This document shows positions 34,150 to 43,194 of a stretch of 64,000 nt of DNA, one piece after another. The notes under the pieces are model-generated. The model saw only the letters and a list, made by a program, of their open reading frames with translations, ran no database searches and had not been told where the DNA came from. Position 1 is the stretch's first letter. The number at the start of each line of letters is the position of its first letter. This DNA comes from an uncultured Desulfobacter sp. (GTDB lineage Bacteria > Desulfobacterota > Desulfobacteria > Desulfobacterales > Desulfobacteraceae), in contig NZ_OY762929.1 of NCBI RefSeq assembly GCF_963666675.1, forward strand, positions 992,001 to 1,056,000. Direction: 5' to 3'. The position numbers were made by a program, and so were the translations under genes.

Positions 34150-34929
34150 ATGGTATATCTGATCTTTTTTTAGGCATTATTTTTATGTTTATTATCTAAT
34201 ACTGCCAAAGCTCATACGCTTTGGGTTAACATGTTTGAATCCCGGGGCCATCTGCCCGCCCATGTGCTGGGCATCATCGGCTGGGGGCATACCACGCATT
34301 TGGGTGACCTGCCCCAAATGGTTCAATTGGAATCTTATACCCTTTATGGTCCGGATCTTAAGAAAAACTAGTTGCCCATGCCCCCCTGCAAAACCTTCCA
34401 ATTCTTTGGATACAGATAACGGGTTGACAGTTGTATCAGGGGATATCGGTGCCTGGAAAATTATTCTAAAGGAGGGGTGCAAGCCGGGGACCTATCAAGT
34501 GGGTTTAAGGAGTAAAGACAACTATTATACACACTACTTACATAAAAAGAATCAAACAAAATGGGCAGCAAAACTCAAAGACGAGGTTGCGGATGCCCAA
34601 AAAATATTAAGGGAATGCTGTATAGGGCTGCTGCTGTATCTTATTTCACCGTAGGGAAATGGCAGGCCCCCCATTCCTTGGGCTATGACCTGAAGATCAT
34701 TCCATTAACTGATCTTTCCAATATCCGGGTCGGCGACCTGGTAAAATTCAAAGTTCTTTTCATGGGGAAAAATTTGAATAGATCTTCGGAAATCAGCATT
34801 GAATATATCATGGCTGTATCGGACTCCTTTGGCGGATCAGATGGATTCACCCTTTCGTGCCACATTTTTTCGCGTAGAAGCAACGTGAATCATGTCCCCA
34901 ATAAAACTGTGGACATGACTTGGATGTAA
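34150..34929 (+). pseudogene. Broken DUF4198 (NikM-like) periplasmic protein gene
   Basis: The protein can be followed across three segments: signal peptide plus AHTLWVNMFESRGHLPAHVLG in frame 1, GLTVVSGDIGAWKI and PGTYQVG in frame 2, then SYFTVGKWQAPHSLGYDL and DLSNIRVGDLVKFKVLFMG back in frame 1. Damage: an in-frame TAG at 34171 within the signal peptide, one frameshift near 34370-34400 and a compensating one near 34600; the C-terminus is also short. DUF4198 proteins accompany TonB receptors and metal uptake, so this is a lost part of the locus. Nothing else is seen up to 35161. Confidence 0.8.
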
Positions 34930-35161
34930 AAATATAGGATAAAATATGCAGTTCTGAGCGTTGAATAAACACCCCCAAATAATCCTGAATTGAAGTACAA
35001 AAATAACATGGCCATGGCCTGAGTGCATTGTTTCAATTTTTCATGCCGGGGCAACCGGCATGATCAAAAAAGCCCTGCCTGATCGCAGTCAATTGCCCAA
35101 TTACCGTCGAGTAGTTTCTCCTTGTCAGCCTGGAACCAGAAAAAACAACCAAAGGAGCATA

Positions 35162-36925
35162 ATGAAAAAAAACTTACAAAAACAAACCGATATACTGAGT
35201 TTTACCGCACCTTACAGGGGTAAATTAATTGTGTGTGTGTGCGAACTGTTACTGAGCAGCGCGGCAAATATAGCCGCCTATCTTGTGGTGGCAAATATCT
35301 TTTCAAAGATATTTGCCGGTAGCACTCTGACTTCGGATTATATACTTTTCACAGCAGGACTTGTCCTTATTTTTATGCTCATAAAAAACGGATGCGAGTA
35401 TTTGGGCCTGGATGTTTCCCATGTTGTAGCCTACAGCATCATAGCTGATATCAGAAAGGCCCTTGCACATAAATTTTTAAAAATACCCATGGGAAGTGTT
35501 CGCAAAAGAGGACACGGGGAGATCAAAAAAAATTTTGTGGATAATATAGAAGAGATGGAAATGCTTTTGGCACACATGATTCCCGAAGGTATTGCTAATA
35601 TAGCATCTCTGGTTGTTGCTGTCGTCGCCCTTTTTGTGATCAGCTATAAAATGGGTTTGGGCTTGATTGGCATGGTCCTTATTGGTGTGACAGCCTATGC
35701 GCTCATGTTTATTAAAGGTGTAAAAAAGTTAAAAGTCTACTATGCATCTTCCAAAAACATGAATAACAATATCGTTCACTATATTAACGGGATGGAGGTT
35801 ATCAAAGTTTTTAACCAAACTGCCACTTCTTACAAAAAATACAGTGATTCTATTTCGGATTTTAAAATTTATACAAAGGAATGGGCCAAATCCTCATGGA
35901 AATACACTGCTGTATACAAAGTCATTATGACATCGCCCCTCCTATTTGTCCTGCCTGTGGGACTTAGCCTATATCTCGGCGGTCAGTTGAGCATCCACGG
36001 TTTGGTTCTCTCGGCCATGCTGACTCTTAGCATGGGCGGCCCGCTTCTGCGGTTGATATCTTTTGTCTCCTCCATTGCCATATTACGGGAAAAAGCTACC
36101 CATATCACGGCAATTCTAAAAGAAGAAGAGTTAAATGAAAGCAGTAACCCCAAGTGCCCGGAGTACTTTGATATTGATATTTCAGACTTGTGTTTTGCCT
36201 ATACTGATAAAAATGTTTTGGAAGATATCCGGCTCTCTTTTCCCCCAAGTACCCTTACCGCACTTGTGGGGGAATCAGGTGCCGGAAAAACTACACTGGC
36301 AAGACTTTTGATGCGTTTTTGGGAATATCAGGCCGGGGATATAAAAATCGGAGGCGTTTGTCTTAGGGATATTCCCTTTGATTACTTAATGCAGTCCATC
36401 AGTTATGTGTCCCAGGACAATTTTTTGTTCCGCATGTCCATAGAAGAAAATATTGGCATGGGCAAGCCCGACGCCACAAAAGAAGAAATAATTCTGGCGG
36501 CAAAAGCCGCTTGCTGCCATGATTTTATCATGGCCACACCCCAGGGATATGATACCGTTGTCACAGCTTCGGGCGCCACACTGTCCGGCGGAGAGCGGCA
36601 AAGAATCACGATCGCCCGGGCAATCATCAAAAATGCGCCGATTATTATTCTGGATGAGGCAACTTCCTTTACCGACCCTGAAAATGAAGACAAACTTCAG
36701 GAGGGACTGAATGAGTTGATCAGGGGCAAAACCGTTATCGTTATAGCCCATCGTTTATCCACTATTGTCAATGCGAACCAGATTGTGGTGCTGGAAAACG
36801 GTAAAGTGCATAAGACAGGCAGACACACCCAGCTGTTAGAGAACAGTGAAATTTATCGGCAATTATGGAACGCCCATGAAAATGTTAGCGGATGGAGTAT
36901 CGCCGTTGGAGGAGAAGCTGAATGA
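35162..36925 (+). CDS. ABC transporter, fused permease-ATPase (YbtP/IrtA-like)
   Basis: ATG 35162 after AAAGGAGCATA gives 587 residues; the open frame begins 34 codons earlier without a good site. It has six transmembrane helices, then an ATPase with Walker A GESGAGKTT, signature LSGGERQR, Walker B IIILDEAT and H-loop VIVIAHRLS. It pairs with the next gene (4-bp overlap) to form a heterodimer. Exporter-fold pairs beside siderophore receptors (YbtPQ, IrtAB) are known to work as importers. Confidence 0.9.
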   Translation: MKKNLQKQTDILSFTAPYRGKLIVCVCELLLSSAANIAAYLVVANIFSKIFAGSTLTSDYILFTAGLVLIFMLIKNGCEYLGLDVSHVVAYSIIADIRKALAHKFLKIPMGSVRKRGHGEIKKNFVDNIEEMEMLLAHMIPEGIANIASLVVAVVALFVISYKMGLGLIGMVLIGVTAYALMFIKGVKKLKVYYASSKNMNNNIVHYINGMEVIKVFNQTATSYKKYSDSISDFKIYTKEWAKSSWKYTAVYKVIMTSPLLFVLPVGLSLYLGGQLSIHGLVLSAMLTLSMGGPLLRLISFVSSIAILREKATHITAILKEEELNESSNPKCPEYFDIDISDLCFAYTDKNVLEDIRLSFPPSTLTALVGESGAGKTTLARLLMRFWEYQAGDIKIGGVCLRDIPFDYLMQSISYVSQDNFLFRMSIEENIGMGKPDATKEEIILAAKAACCHDFIMATPQGYDTVVTASGATLSGGERQRITIARAIIKNAPIIILDEATSFTDPENEDKLQEGLNELIRGKTVIVIAHRLSTIVNANQIVVLENGKVHKTGRHTQLLENSEIYRQLWNAHENVSGWSIAVGGEAE

Positions 36926-38664
36926 TTGACTATTATAAGCGCATCATGGCCTTTTTGGGCAGGGACAAAAAACGGGTTCACGTGGGGATTGTTCTGGCAT
37001 TTTTTGAAAGCATGTTCGCCAACATGCCCATTGTCGTGCTCCTGTATGCCTTTGCTAAAATTGCGGGTGGGTCATTGATTCAAAGCGATATTATTTCGCT
37101 TTTTATCGTGATGCTTTTGTCCGTGCTTATTAGAATGGTGCTGACTTGGTTTATTGATGATTTCATGTATCTTTCCATCTATGATGCATGTGAAAGACAG
37201 CGGCTTAATATGGGCGGCCGGTTCCGGTATTTCCCCATGGGATTTTTTACACAGGGGAATTTGGGCAGGGTTGCCGCAATTATTTCCATTGATCTCACCT
37301 TTATTGAAGAAAGAGCCATACGTGACCTGGATATCATGGTCAACGCCGCTGCAATGACCACGATTGGCTGTGTTATGCTATCTGTTGCGGACATCCGGAT
37401 CGGAGCCATTGCCGTAATCGCGTCTGTACTTTCAATTTTTCTTTCCGGTCTTATAGAACGAGCCTGCCGTATGGAGTCCGTTCTCAGGCAGGAGCAGCAG
37501 GAAAAACTTACGGAAGCCATACTGGAATACGCCATGGGGATTTCGGTGATTAAGGCGTTTAATCTTGCGGGGAAAAAAGCAGGGACCGTTGAAAAGGCGA
37601 TTCAGGAGACCAAAGAAGGCAGCATTCGGTTTGAAAAGCAATTTATCCCACCCGCTTTTTTTTATCAGGCTGCCTTTAATGTGGCAACGGCTGTGATAGT
37701 TTGGGCCAGCCTTACATTTTTTAAAAACCAAACGCTCACTGCTGAATTGGCAATGATTTTTGTGGTTTTTGCTTTTTACGTGTTTTTGCCGGCAATACAT
37801 CTGGGACCCGCCATTGTTACTTTTTTAGTAGGAAAAGCCTGTCTTGATCGTTTTGAAACACTTAAAAATCATCCCCTCATGGGGGCTGACGGAAGACAAA
37901 TAGACATAGAAAACCATGAAATAGCCTGCCATAATGTCAGCTTTGCCTATGATGAAAAAAAGGTGCTCAAAGATATCAATTTTATAGCCAAACCAGGCAC
38001 CATGACTGCACTTGTGGGCCAGTCAGGTTCCGGCAAAACAACCATTGCCAATCTCATTGTCCGATTCTGGGACGTAAAACAGGGAGCCATCACCTTAGGT
38101 GGCACAGACATCAGAACAATGACCACCGACTCCCTGTTAAAAAATATCAGTATGGTGTTCCAGCGGGTCTACCTGTTTAATGACACCATAAAAAATAATA
38201 TCAGATTCGGAAAACCCGATGCCACCGAGGAACAGATCATAGCAGCAGCCCGAATGGCTCGTTGCCATGAGTTTATCAGGGCGTTGCCCCAAGGATATGA
38301 GACCATGGTTACCGAAGCGGGCAGCTCCCTTTCCGGCGGAGAAAAGCAACGAATTTCCATTGCCAGGGCCATCCTCAAGGACGCTCCCATTGTTTTGCTA
38401 GATGAAGCCACGGCAAGCATAGATCCTGATAACCAAAAACACATCCAGGAAGCCATTGGTGAACTTGTTAAAAACAAGACCCTGATCGTCATCGCCCACC
38501 GCTTGTCAACCATTCAGCATGCCGACCAAATTATTGTCCTTGATAACGGAAAAATTGCTGAAACCGGCAGGCACCAAGAGTTGCTTGAAAAACAAGGTGT
38601 ATATCATCAACTGTGGACAAGGCGAATGACTGCCCGTCGCTGGGAGATGAGAGGGCGTTTTTAA
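36922..38664 (+). CDS. ABC transporter, fused permease-ATPase (YbtQ/IrtB-like)
   Basis: The second half-transporter, 580 residues, begins in the stop of the first. It has a membrane domain with about six helices, Walker A GQSGSGKTT, Q-loop FQRVYLF, signature LSGGEKQR, Walker B IVLLDEATASID and H-loop IAHRLS. Both ATPase sites of the pair look complete. Likely substrate: the chelate brought in by the upstream TonB receptor, or export of a product; sequence alone cannot decide direction. Confidence 0.9.
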   Translation: MIDYYKRIMAFLGRDKKRVHVGIVLAFFESMFANMPIVVLLYAFAKIAGGSLIQSDIISLFIVMLLSVLIRMVLTWFIDDFMYLSIYDACERQRLNMGGRFRYFPMGFFTQGNLGRVAAIISIDLTFIEERAIRDLDIMVNAAAMTTIGCVMLSVADIRIGAIAVIASVLSIFLSGLIERACRMESVLRQEQQEKLTEAILEYAMGISVIKAFNLAGKKAGTVEKAIQETKEGSIRFEKQFIPPAFFYQAAFNVATAVIVWASLTFFKNQTLTAELAMIFVVFAFYVFLPAIHLGPAIVTFLVGKACLDRFETLKNHPLMGADGRQIDIENHEIACHNVSFAYDEKKVLKDINFIAKPGTMTALVGQSGSGKTTIANLIVRFWDVKQGAITLGGTDIRTMTTDSLLKNISMVFQRVYLFNDTIKNNIRFGKPDATEEQIIAAARMARCHEFIRALPQGYETMVTEAGSSLSGGEKQRISIARAILKDAPIVLLDEATASIDPDNQKHIQEAIGELVKNKTLIVIAHRLSTIQHADQIIVLDNGKIAETGRHQELLEKQGVYHQLWTRRMTARRWEMRGRF

Positions 38665-38763
38665 TTCCAGGGATCACCTGGGCTTTTAGTATTGTCAAGA
38701 GCCTCGGAACAAACCGCCGGAATTTTTGTTCTTGGGCTGGAACGGTCCGATTTTACGACTTAG

Positions 38764-38825
38764 ACAAGCTTGATGCCTTGAAGCTAAAATCCTCATGACT
38801 TCTGCTACGATGGGGTTAATTCTGA
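38764..38825 (+). repeat. Repeat A2, shared upstream element
   Basis: Matches 27146-27208 (core TTGAAGCTAAAATCCTCA, then GACTTCT and a TGGGGTTAA-like end). It lies 20-80 bp before the thioesterase start, where promoter and operator sequences would be expected. Confidence 0.6.
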
Positions 38826-38844
38826 ATCAAAACGGGAGAGGAGT

Positions 38845-39612
38845 ATGTATATATCTAAGTTAGCCGGAAATGTTCGGGAAACTAACGCTTTAATAGTACA
38901 TAAAAATAATAGGGCGACCCTGAGGTTGTTTTGTTTCCCCTATGCCGGAGGCGGAGCCGCAATTTTTCGAGCCTGGCCTAAGTTTTTACCGGATACCGTT
39001 GAGTTGTGCGGAGTTCAGCCACCAGGCAGGGAAAACCGTATCAGCGAAAATCCCATTGCAAATGTACATGAACTTGTGGCTCGACTTTTACCATCATTGG
39101 TCCCATGGTTTGACAAGCCTTTTATTTTTTACGGACACAGTACCGGTGGATTGGTCGCATTTGAAATGATCAGGGCGCTGCGCCGGCAGCAATTACCCCT
39201 CCCCCACCACCTGATTGTTTCAGGGGCAAGGGCTCCCCATATTCCAGAACCGTTTCCTTTACATCATCTACCAAGGGCGACGTTCATACAACAGCTGAGA
39301 CGATTTTCCGGAACGCCTGAGACCGTGCTGGAAAACAGAGAATTAATGGACATTTATATACCCATTCTTAGAGCCGATCTTGCCATTGAGGAGAAGTACA
39401 CCCTAAAAGAGGAAGCGCCTGTTAACATACCGATAACGGCCATTTACGGTAGCCAGGATGATGAGGCCCCAAAATCAGTTATGGCTCCCTGGGAGCGATA
39501 TACCACGGATTCTTTTGAATTGATCGGCCAGCAAGGCGGACATTTTTTTATCAATTCCGCCAGGGAGGATTTTTTATCATGCATTTCCCGTATAACAGCT
39601 TTTTTGAAGTAA
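38845..39612 (+). CDS. Type II thioesterase (GrsT/YbtT family)
   Basis: A 255-residue alpha/beta hydrolase that clears misprimed carrier proteins on NRPS/PKS lines. Seen: FCFPYAGGGAAIFRAW, VQPPGREN, the nucleophile elbow FYGHSTGG (serine), AIYGSQDDEAP (aspartate) and GGHFFIN (histidine). Catalytic residues are intact, yet no NRPS or PKS is in the window, so its partner is lost or lies elsewhere. The repeat upstream links its regulation to the dehydrogenase operon. Confidence 0.92.
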   Translation: MYISKLAGNVRETNALIVHKNNRATLRLFCFPYAGGGAAIFRAWPKFLPDTVELCGVQPPGRENRISENPIANVHELVARLLPSLVPWFDKPFIFYGHSTGGLVAFEMIRALRRQQLPLPHHLIVSGARAPHIPEPFPLHHLPRATFIQQLRRFSGTPETVLENRELMDIYIPILRADLAIEEKYTLKEEAPVNIPITAIYGSQDDEAPKSVMAPWERYTTDSFELIGQQGGHFFINSAREDFLSCISRITAFLK

Positions 39613-39880
39613 GTTGTGCGGTTGGCACTTAAAATATAACCTAAAAAATGCAGCGCTTAATATGAGCTAAAAAATCAGCCCGGAATTTCTCCGCCAGTCA
39701 TTTTTTTACAGCAAGACGAGCAGATTTTGTTGGAACCGGGGCCGCACTGCTAAATTTTACACAGCATAAAACGACATTTTGATTCCAACCAAGTTAAAAA
39801 AACGAAGTTTAAACGCACCAGTCCATTGGTTCATCCTTCTCTTTACAATTTATATTACGCCCAAGGAGATACCCGATGTG

Positions 39881-40201
39881 TCAGGCAAAATCCAATTGTA
39901 TGATTGATCTCTCCAGGCTCTGCCACCGCTCCTTGTATACATAATTCTTGGATAATCGTAATTTCCATTGTCTACTTCTGGTCATTAATCGTGCTGGCAC
40001 GTTAATAAGGCACATCCGGATAGTATTCGGCTCTTCATTGAAGCCGTCTTCATTATTTAACCATATCATCCATACCAATAGATTGTATGCCAAAATTGAA
40101 GTTTGAAAAATGGCCGAATTTGCCCAAAAGTCCTGTGTCAGTATGCTACCCGATGCCATCTGATTTTTACACCACTCAATCCAGTTTTCACTTGTCGCCC
40201 G
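39881..40201 (-). pseudogene. IS1380-type transposase, C-terminal fragment
   Basis: It reads TSENWIEWCKNQMASGSIL, FWANSAIFQTSILAYNLLVW and TIRMCLINVPARLM, the C-terminal region of IS1380/DDE_Tnp_1-type transposases. It continues the fragment at 42067-43049; joining them at the duplicated GCCCG gives 1,299 nt, exactly 433 codons. Positions 39613-39880 show no gene. Confidence 0.88.
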
Positions 40202-40275
40202 CCGGTGTTTGTCAAGAAAGTTGTCGCCTCAAGCGCATTTTTTGTGAAATTTTTAGGTATAAATTTTCACTGTTG

Positions 40276-40421
40276 TTTTTACCCTTACCCCAAAAAATTT
40301 GTAGCTCCATTCCAGGATAAGTCAAGAAAAAAATCGGTTCCTCCCAGAGGGTCCCTCCCATTTTTTTCTTGACTTATCCTTCCATTCCCGCAGGATTTTT
40401 TTTGGGGATAAGGGAAAAACA
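40276..40421. terminator. Long inverted repeat downstream of orfB
   Basis: Arms of about 60 bp (40276-40334 and 40361-40421), both including GGATAAGTCAAGAAAAAAAT or its complement, pair imperfectly around a short loop. It occupies the same place in the element as the hairpin at 23365-23430 in the other IS3 copy. Confidence 0.6.
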
Positions 40422-40448
40422 TAATTATGTCTGGGGGTAACCTTTATA

Positions 40449-41495
40449 TTAAGCTGCTGGACGGTTATCGTTTTTTTCAGGATTAAGAGAGACTTCTGTT
40501 ACCACAGTCCAATCTCTGATTCCACGGCTCCAACGTTCTGGTTTTTTTGCCTTTGCTTCCAGATATACCTTTTGACGGGCCTCTAAAATCGTCCTATCTG
40601 CCCCTGTATGCCTTTCATTTGGGGTAACAAATTTTATACCACTGTGACGGTGGACATTATTGTACCAGCGAACAAAATTCAGTACCCATTCTCTACAGGC
40701 CTCCAAGCTCTCAAAAGGGCCGGAAGGGTATGAAGGGGCATATTTCAGGGTTTTGAACAATGCTTCTGAATAAGGATTATCGTTACTTACCGACGGCCGA
40801 CTGAATGAGGGGACAACTCCAAGTTGCTGAAGAGTGCACAGCATGGTCGCACCTTTCATCGGGGAGCCATTATCTGAATGAAGCACTATTTCATTGCCAT
40901 TTACACCCTCTGACAGATACCCCCTTTTTACAAGCTCGGAGGCCAGCTCATCACTTTGCCTGTCATGGACTTCCCAAGCTACTATCTTACGACTGTAAAT
41001 ATCCGTTATCATATAAAGGTAATAAAACGAACCCTTTAGCGCCGCTGGAAGGTAGGTTATATCCCATGTCCAGACCTGATTAGGCCCTGTTGCTGTAAAA
41101 CCCGTCGGTTTTTTATTTGTTTTATACCGGGTTTTACCTCTATGGTTCTGAAGACCGTTCTCTCTCAGTGTCCTATAGAAGCTTGCTTCGGATGCGACAT
41201 AGATCCCCTGATCACAAAGCATGGGAACAATCTGGCTTGGCGGTAAGCTTCCATACTCCTGACTATTACAAATATCTATAATCATATGTTTTTCTTCTTC
41301 AGACAATTTGTTTGCAGGATTTCTTTCTGCATGGGGGCGCTTATCTTCTATTTCAGCAGTCGTTTTTTTCTGCCACCGCTGTAAGGTCCTTTCTGAAATT
41401 CCTATTATTTCACAAGCCTTACATTGGCGAGCACCGGATTTACAAGCTTCTTCCACCAAAGACAATATCTGCATTTTGTCTTCAGTAGGAATCAT
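40449..41495 (-). CDS. IS3-family transposase OrfB
   Basis: A 348-residue DDE transposase. The N-terminal helix-turn-helix is CKACEIIGISERTLQRWQKK; catalytic residues sit in WTWDITYLPAAL, VLHSDNGSP and NPYSEALFKTLK. The ATG overlaps the orfA stop (ATGA). Intact and alignable end to end with 22285-23340. Confidence 0.93.
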   Translation of the reverse strand: MIPTEDKMQILSLVEEACKSGARQCKACEIIGISERTLQRWQKKTTAEIEDKRPHAERNPANKLSEEEKHMIIDICNSQEYGSLPPSQIVPMLCDQGIYVASEASFYRTLRENGLQNHRGKTRYKTNKKPTGFTATGPNQVWTWDITYLPAALKGSFYYLYMITDIYSRKIVAWEVHDRQSDELASELVKRGYLSEGVNGNEIVLHSDNGSPMKGATMLCTLQQLGVVPSFSRPSVSNDNPYSEALFKTLKYAPSYPSGPFESLEACREWVLNFVRWYNNVHRHSGIKFVTPNERHTGADRTILEARQKVYLEAKAKKPERWSRGIRDWTVVTEVSLNPEKNDNRPAA

Positions 41496-42016
41496 TCTTC
41501 CCCTTTGTCCCCCCAGATGTCCTGGACTTTTTTTTTTAACACAAGCAGGGCGGCAGCTTCTGCTAACGCTTTCTCCTTACGGGTTAATTCTTTTTCAAGG
41601 GCTTTAGTCTTGCGTTGCAATTCTTGCTCTTTTTGCTTGGTTTTCTTGACAAAATTTTGATCGGGGCTCTTTCTACATCCGGATATACAGTCTTTCTTCC
41701 ACTCTTCTAACTGTTCCGGGTATATTCCATGTTTCCGGCAATATTCATTTTTTTCTGCTTCACTTAACGACGCAGTTTCCAATACTGCCTGAAATTTCCT
41801 CTCGGCTGACCAGGTTTTCTTCTTCGAGCCCACTGTACTCCCATTCCTTTTTTTGTAATTTCTTAGCCAGGTTGCTACCGTTGAATTTGGAACGTTAGCC
41901 TCTTTTGAAAAGTTTACCATCGGCGTGCCTGGGTTTAAAAGAATTTTCTGAATCATTGCCGTTTTGAATTCTTGTGTATACTCCACGTTTTCATATCCAT
42001 TCCACGCCCTGTTCAA
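41492..42016 (-). CDS. IS3-family transposase OrfA
   Basis: A 174-residue protein with an N-terminal helix-turn-helix (MVNFSKEANVPNSTVATWLRNYKK) and a C-terminal coiled coil (ELTRKEKALAEAAALLVLKKKVQDIWG). The first residues up to about EYTQEFK are doubtful; a start a few codons in is possible. Confidence 0.9.
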   Translation of the reverse strand: MNRAWNGYENVEYTQEFKTAMIQKILLNPGTPMVNFSKEANVPNSTVATWLRNYKKRNGSTVGSKKKTWSAERKFQAVLETASLSEAEKNEYCRKHGIYPEQLEEWKKDCISGCRKSPDQNFVKKTKQKEQELQRKTKALEKELTRKEKALAEAAALLVLKKKVQDIWGDKGEE

Positions 42017-42066
42017 ATTGTCTTATTGGCTTTTCGTTCGACACGACAACTATCCTGACACATCGG

Positions 42067-43049
42067 GCCCGCTGCCCATATTTTTTATGGGTGACCCATG
42101 GGCTCAAGTTCAAATTTGAGACGTAGCAAAAATAATCGTATTCATATTTTTTTGATTCAAACAAAGCACTTTCTTCCACCGTCTCCTCAGTGAGTAGCCT
42201 AACAGCCACAAAAGTTCTGGGTTTTGACCATCCCGAACATTTGTATTCAAATTTAGAACTTTCATATCCTGGCCGGCCTGCAATCTTCCGCCAAGATTGC
42301 TTTTCCAAAAGGGCAGTGATGCCTCGAAGATTGACTTTGATCAAATATTGGCAGTCCTTTGACTCAAGCAGATCAAGCAAGGCGCCATCAAAAAATGCAC
42401 TATCAGCTCGTACAAACACTTTCCACACCCGTTTGGGTAATTTGGCAAAGCATTCCTTCATGAAATCAACACTGCCATTGGCTGAATAGGCGCTGCCTGT
42501 ACGGAACCAATTATGGAGGCACTCTCGATTCTCTGCCACAAAGCAAAGGAGAGGATGGTAGCTTCTTTGACCTTTCTTTTTTGAGTTAAACCCTTTAGCA
42601 GCACCTTCCTGCTTCCCGTATACACCTCGGACAGAAGAATCCATATCGAGGGTAACTCTCCCAAACCACTTTTTACCCCATGCTTTATTTCGGGCCAAAG
42701 ATTCTGCATCGGATAACTCCTTGCAGTGTTTTGCGGAAAAAAGTTTAAATATACGGCCAAAGGAGGTGCTCACGGGAAACTTATCCCATCTAAAAAGCGC
42801 CCTGAGAACTTCATCGGATCTAAGAATAGCCATATGACTCATATGCTTCGCCCCTGCCAGGACACCAAAAACGAGCATCATCACTATGTCACTTACCTGG
42901 TACTCTGCGCTGGCTCCTCTTTCTATAGTCAGGAGCTCGGATAAAATTTTAGGAAGCCCTAATTTTTCTGAAAATCTACCAAGGTTAACCAGCCCAGCAT
43001 TGCCGGTAAGATTTTTTTCAGAAAATTCAGTATGAAATACCCTCATCAT
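42067..43049 (-). pseudogene. IS1380-type transposase, N-terminal and catalytic part
   Basis: A start at ATG 43049 or 43046 gives MMRVFHTEF. Seen: LVFGVLAGAKHMSHM, the first catalytic aspartate region RVTLDMDSSVRGVYGKQEG, FVRADSAFFDG with the second and YFCYVSNL later. It is interrupted after KKYGQRA by the IS3 element; the open frame reads on to 41991 within it. The C-terminal 107 codons are at 39881-40201. No exact element ends were found. Confidence 0.9.
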
Positions 43050-43194
43050 AATGGTGACCTTAGTTATAGTTATCAAAATGATGAAATCATACTATAAAAT
43101 AAGGGTATTTGGAACTATTCTATGTCAAGTAAGACATGCAGATTGCATCTTTTAGGTATAAATGTATCATTTTTAAAATGGAGGTAATTTTAAA

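Larger units (their letters stand above)
40202..42066 (-). mobile_element. Second IS3-family element, inside an IS1380-type transposase gene
   Basis: 1,865 bp flanked by GCCCG at 40197-40201 and 42067-42071. Inverted ends are CCGGTGTTTGTCAAG... and CCGATGTGTCAGG..., with GTTGTCG shared further in. orfA and orfB are on the minus strand. The same subgroup as the element at 21735, but clearly diverged in sequence. Confidence 0.92.
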
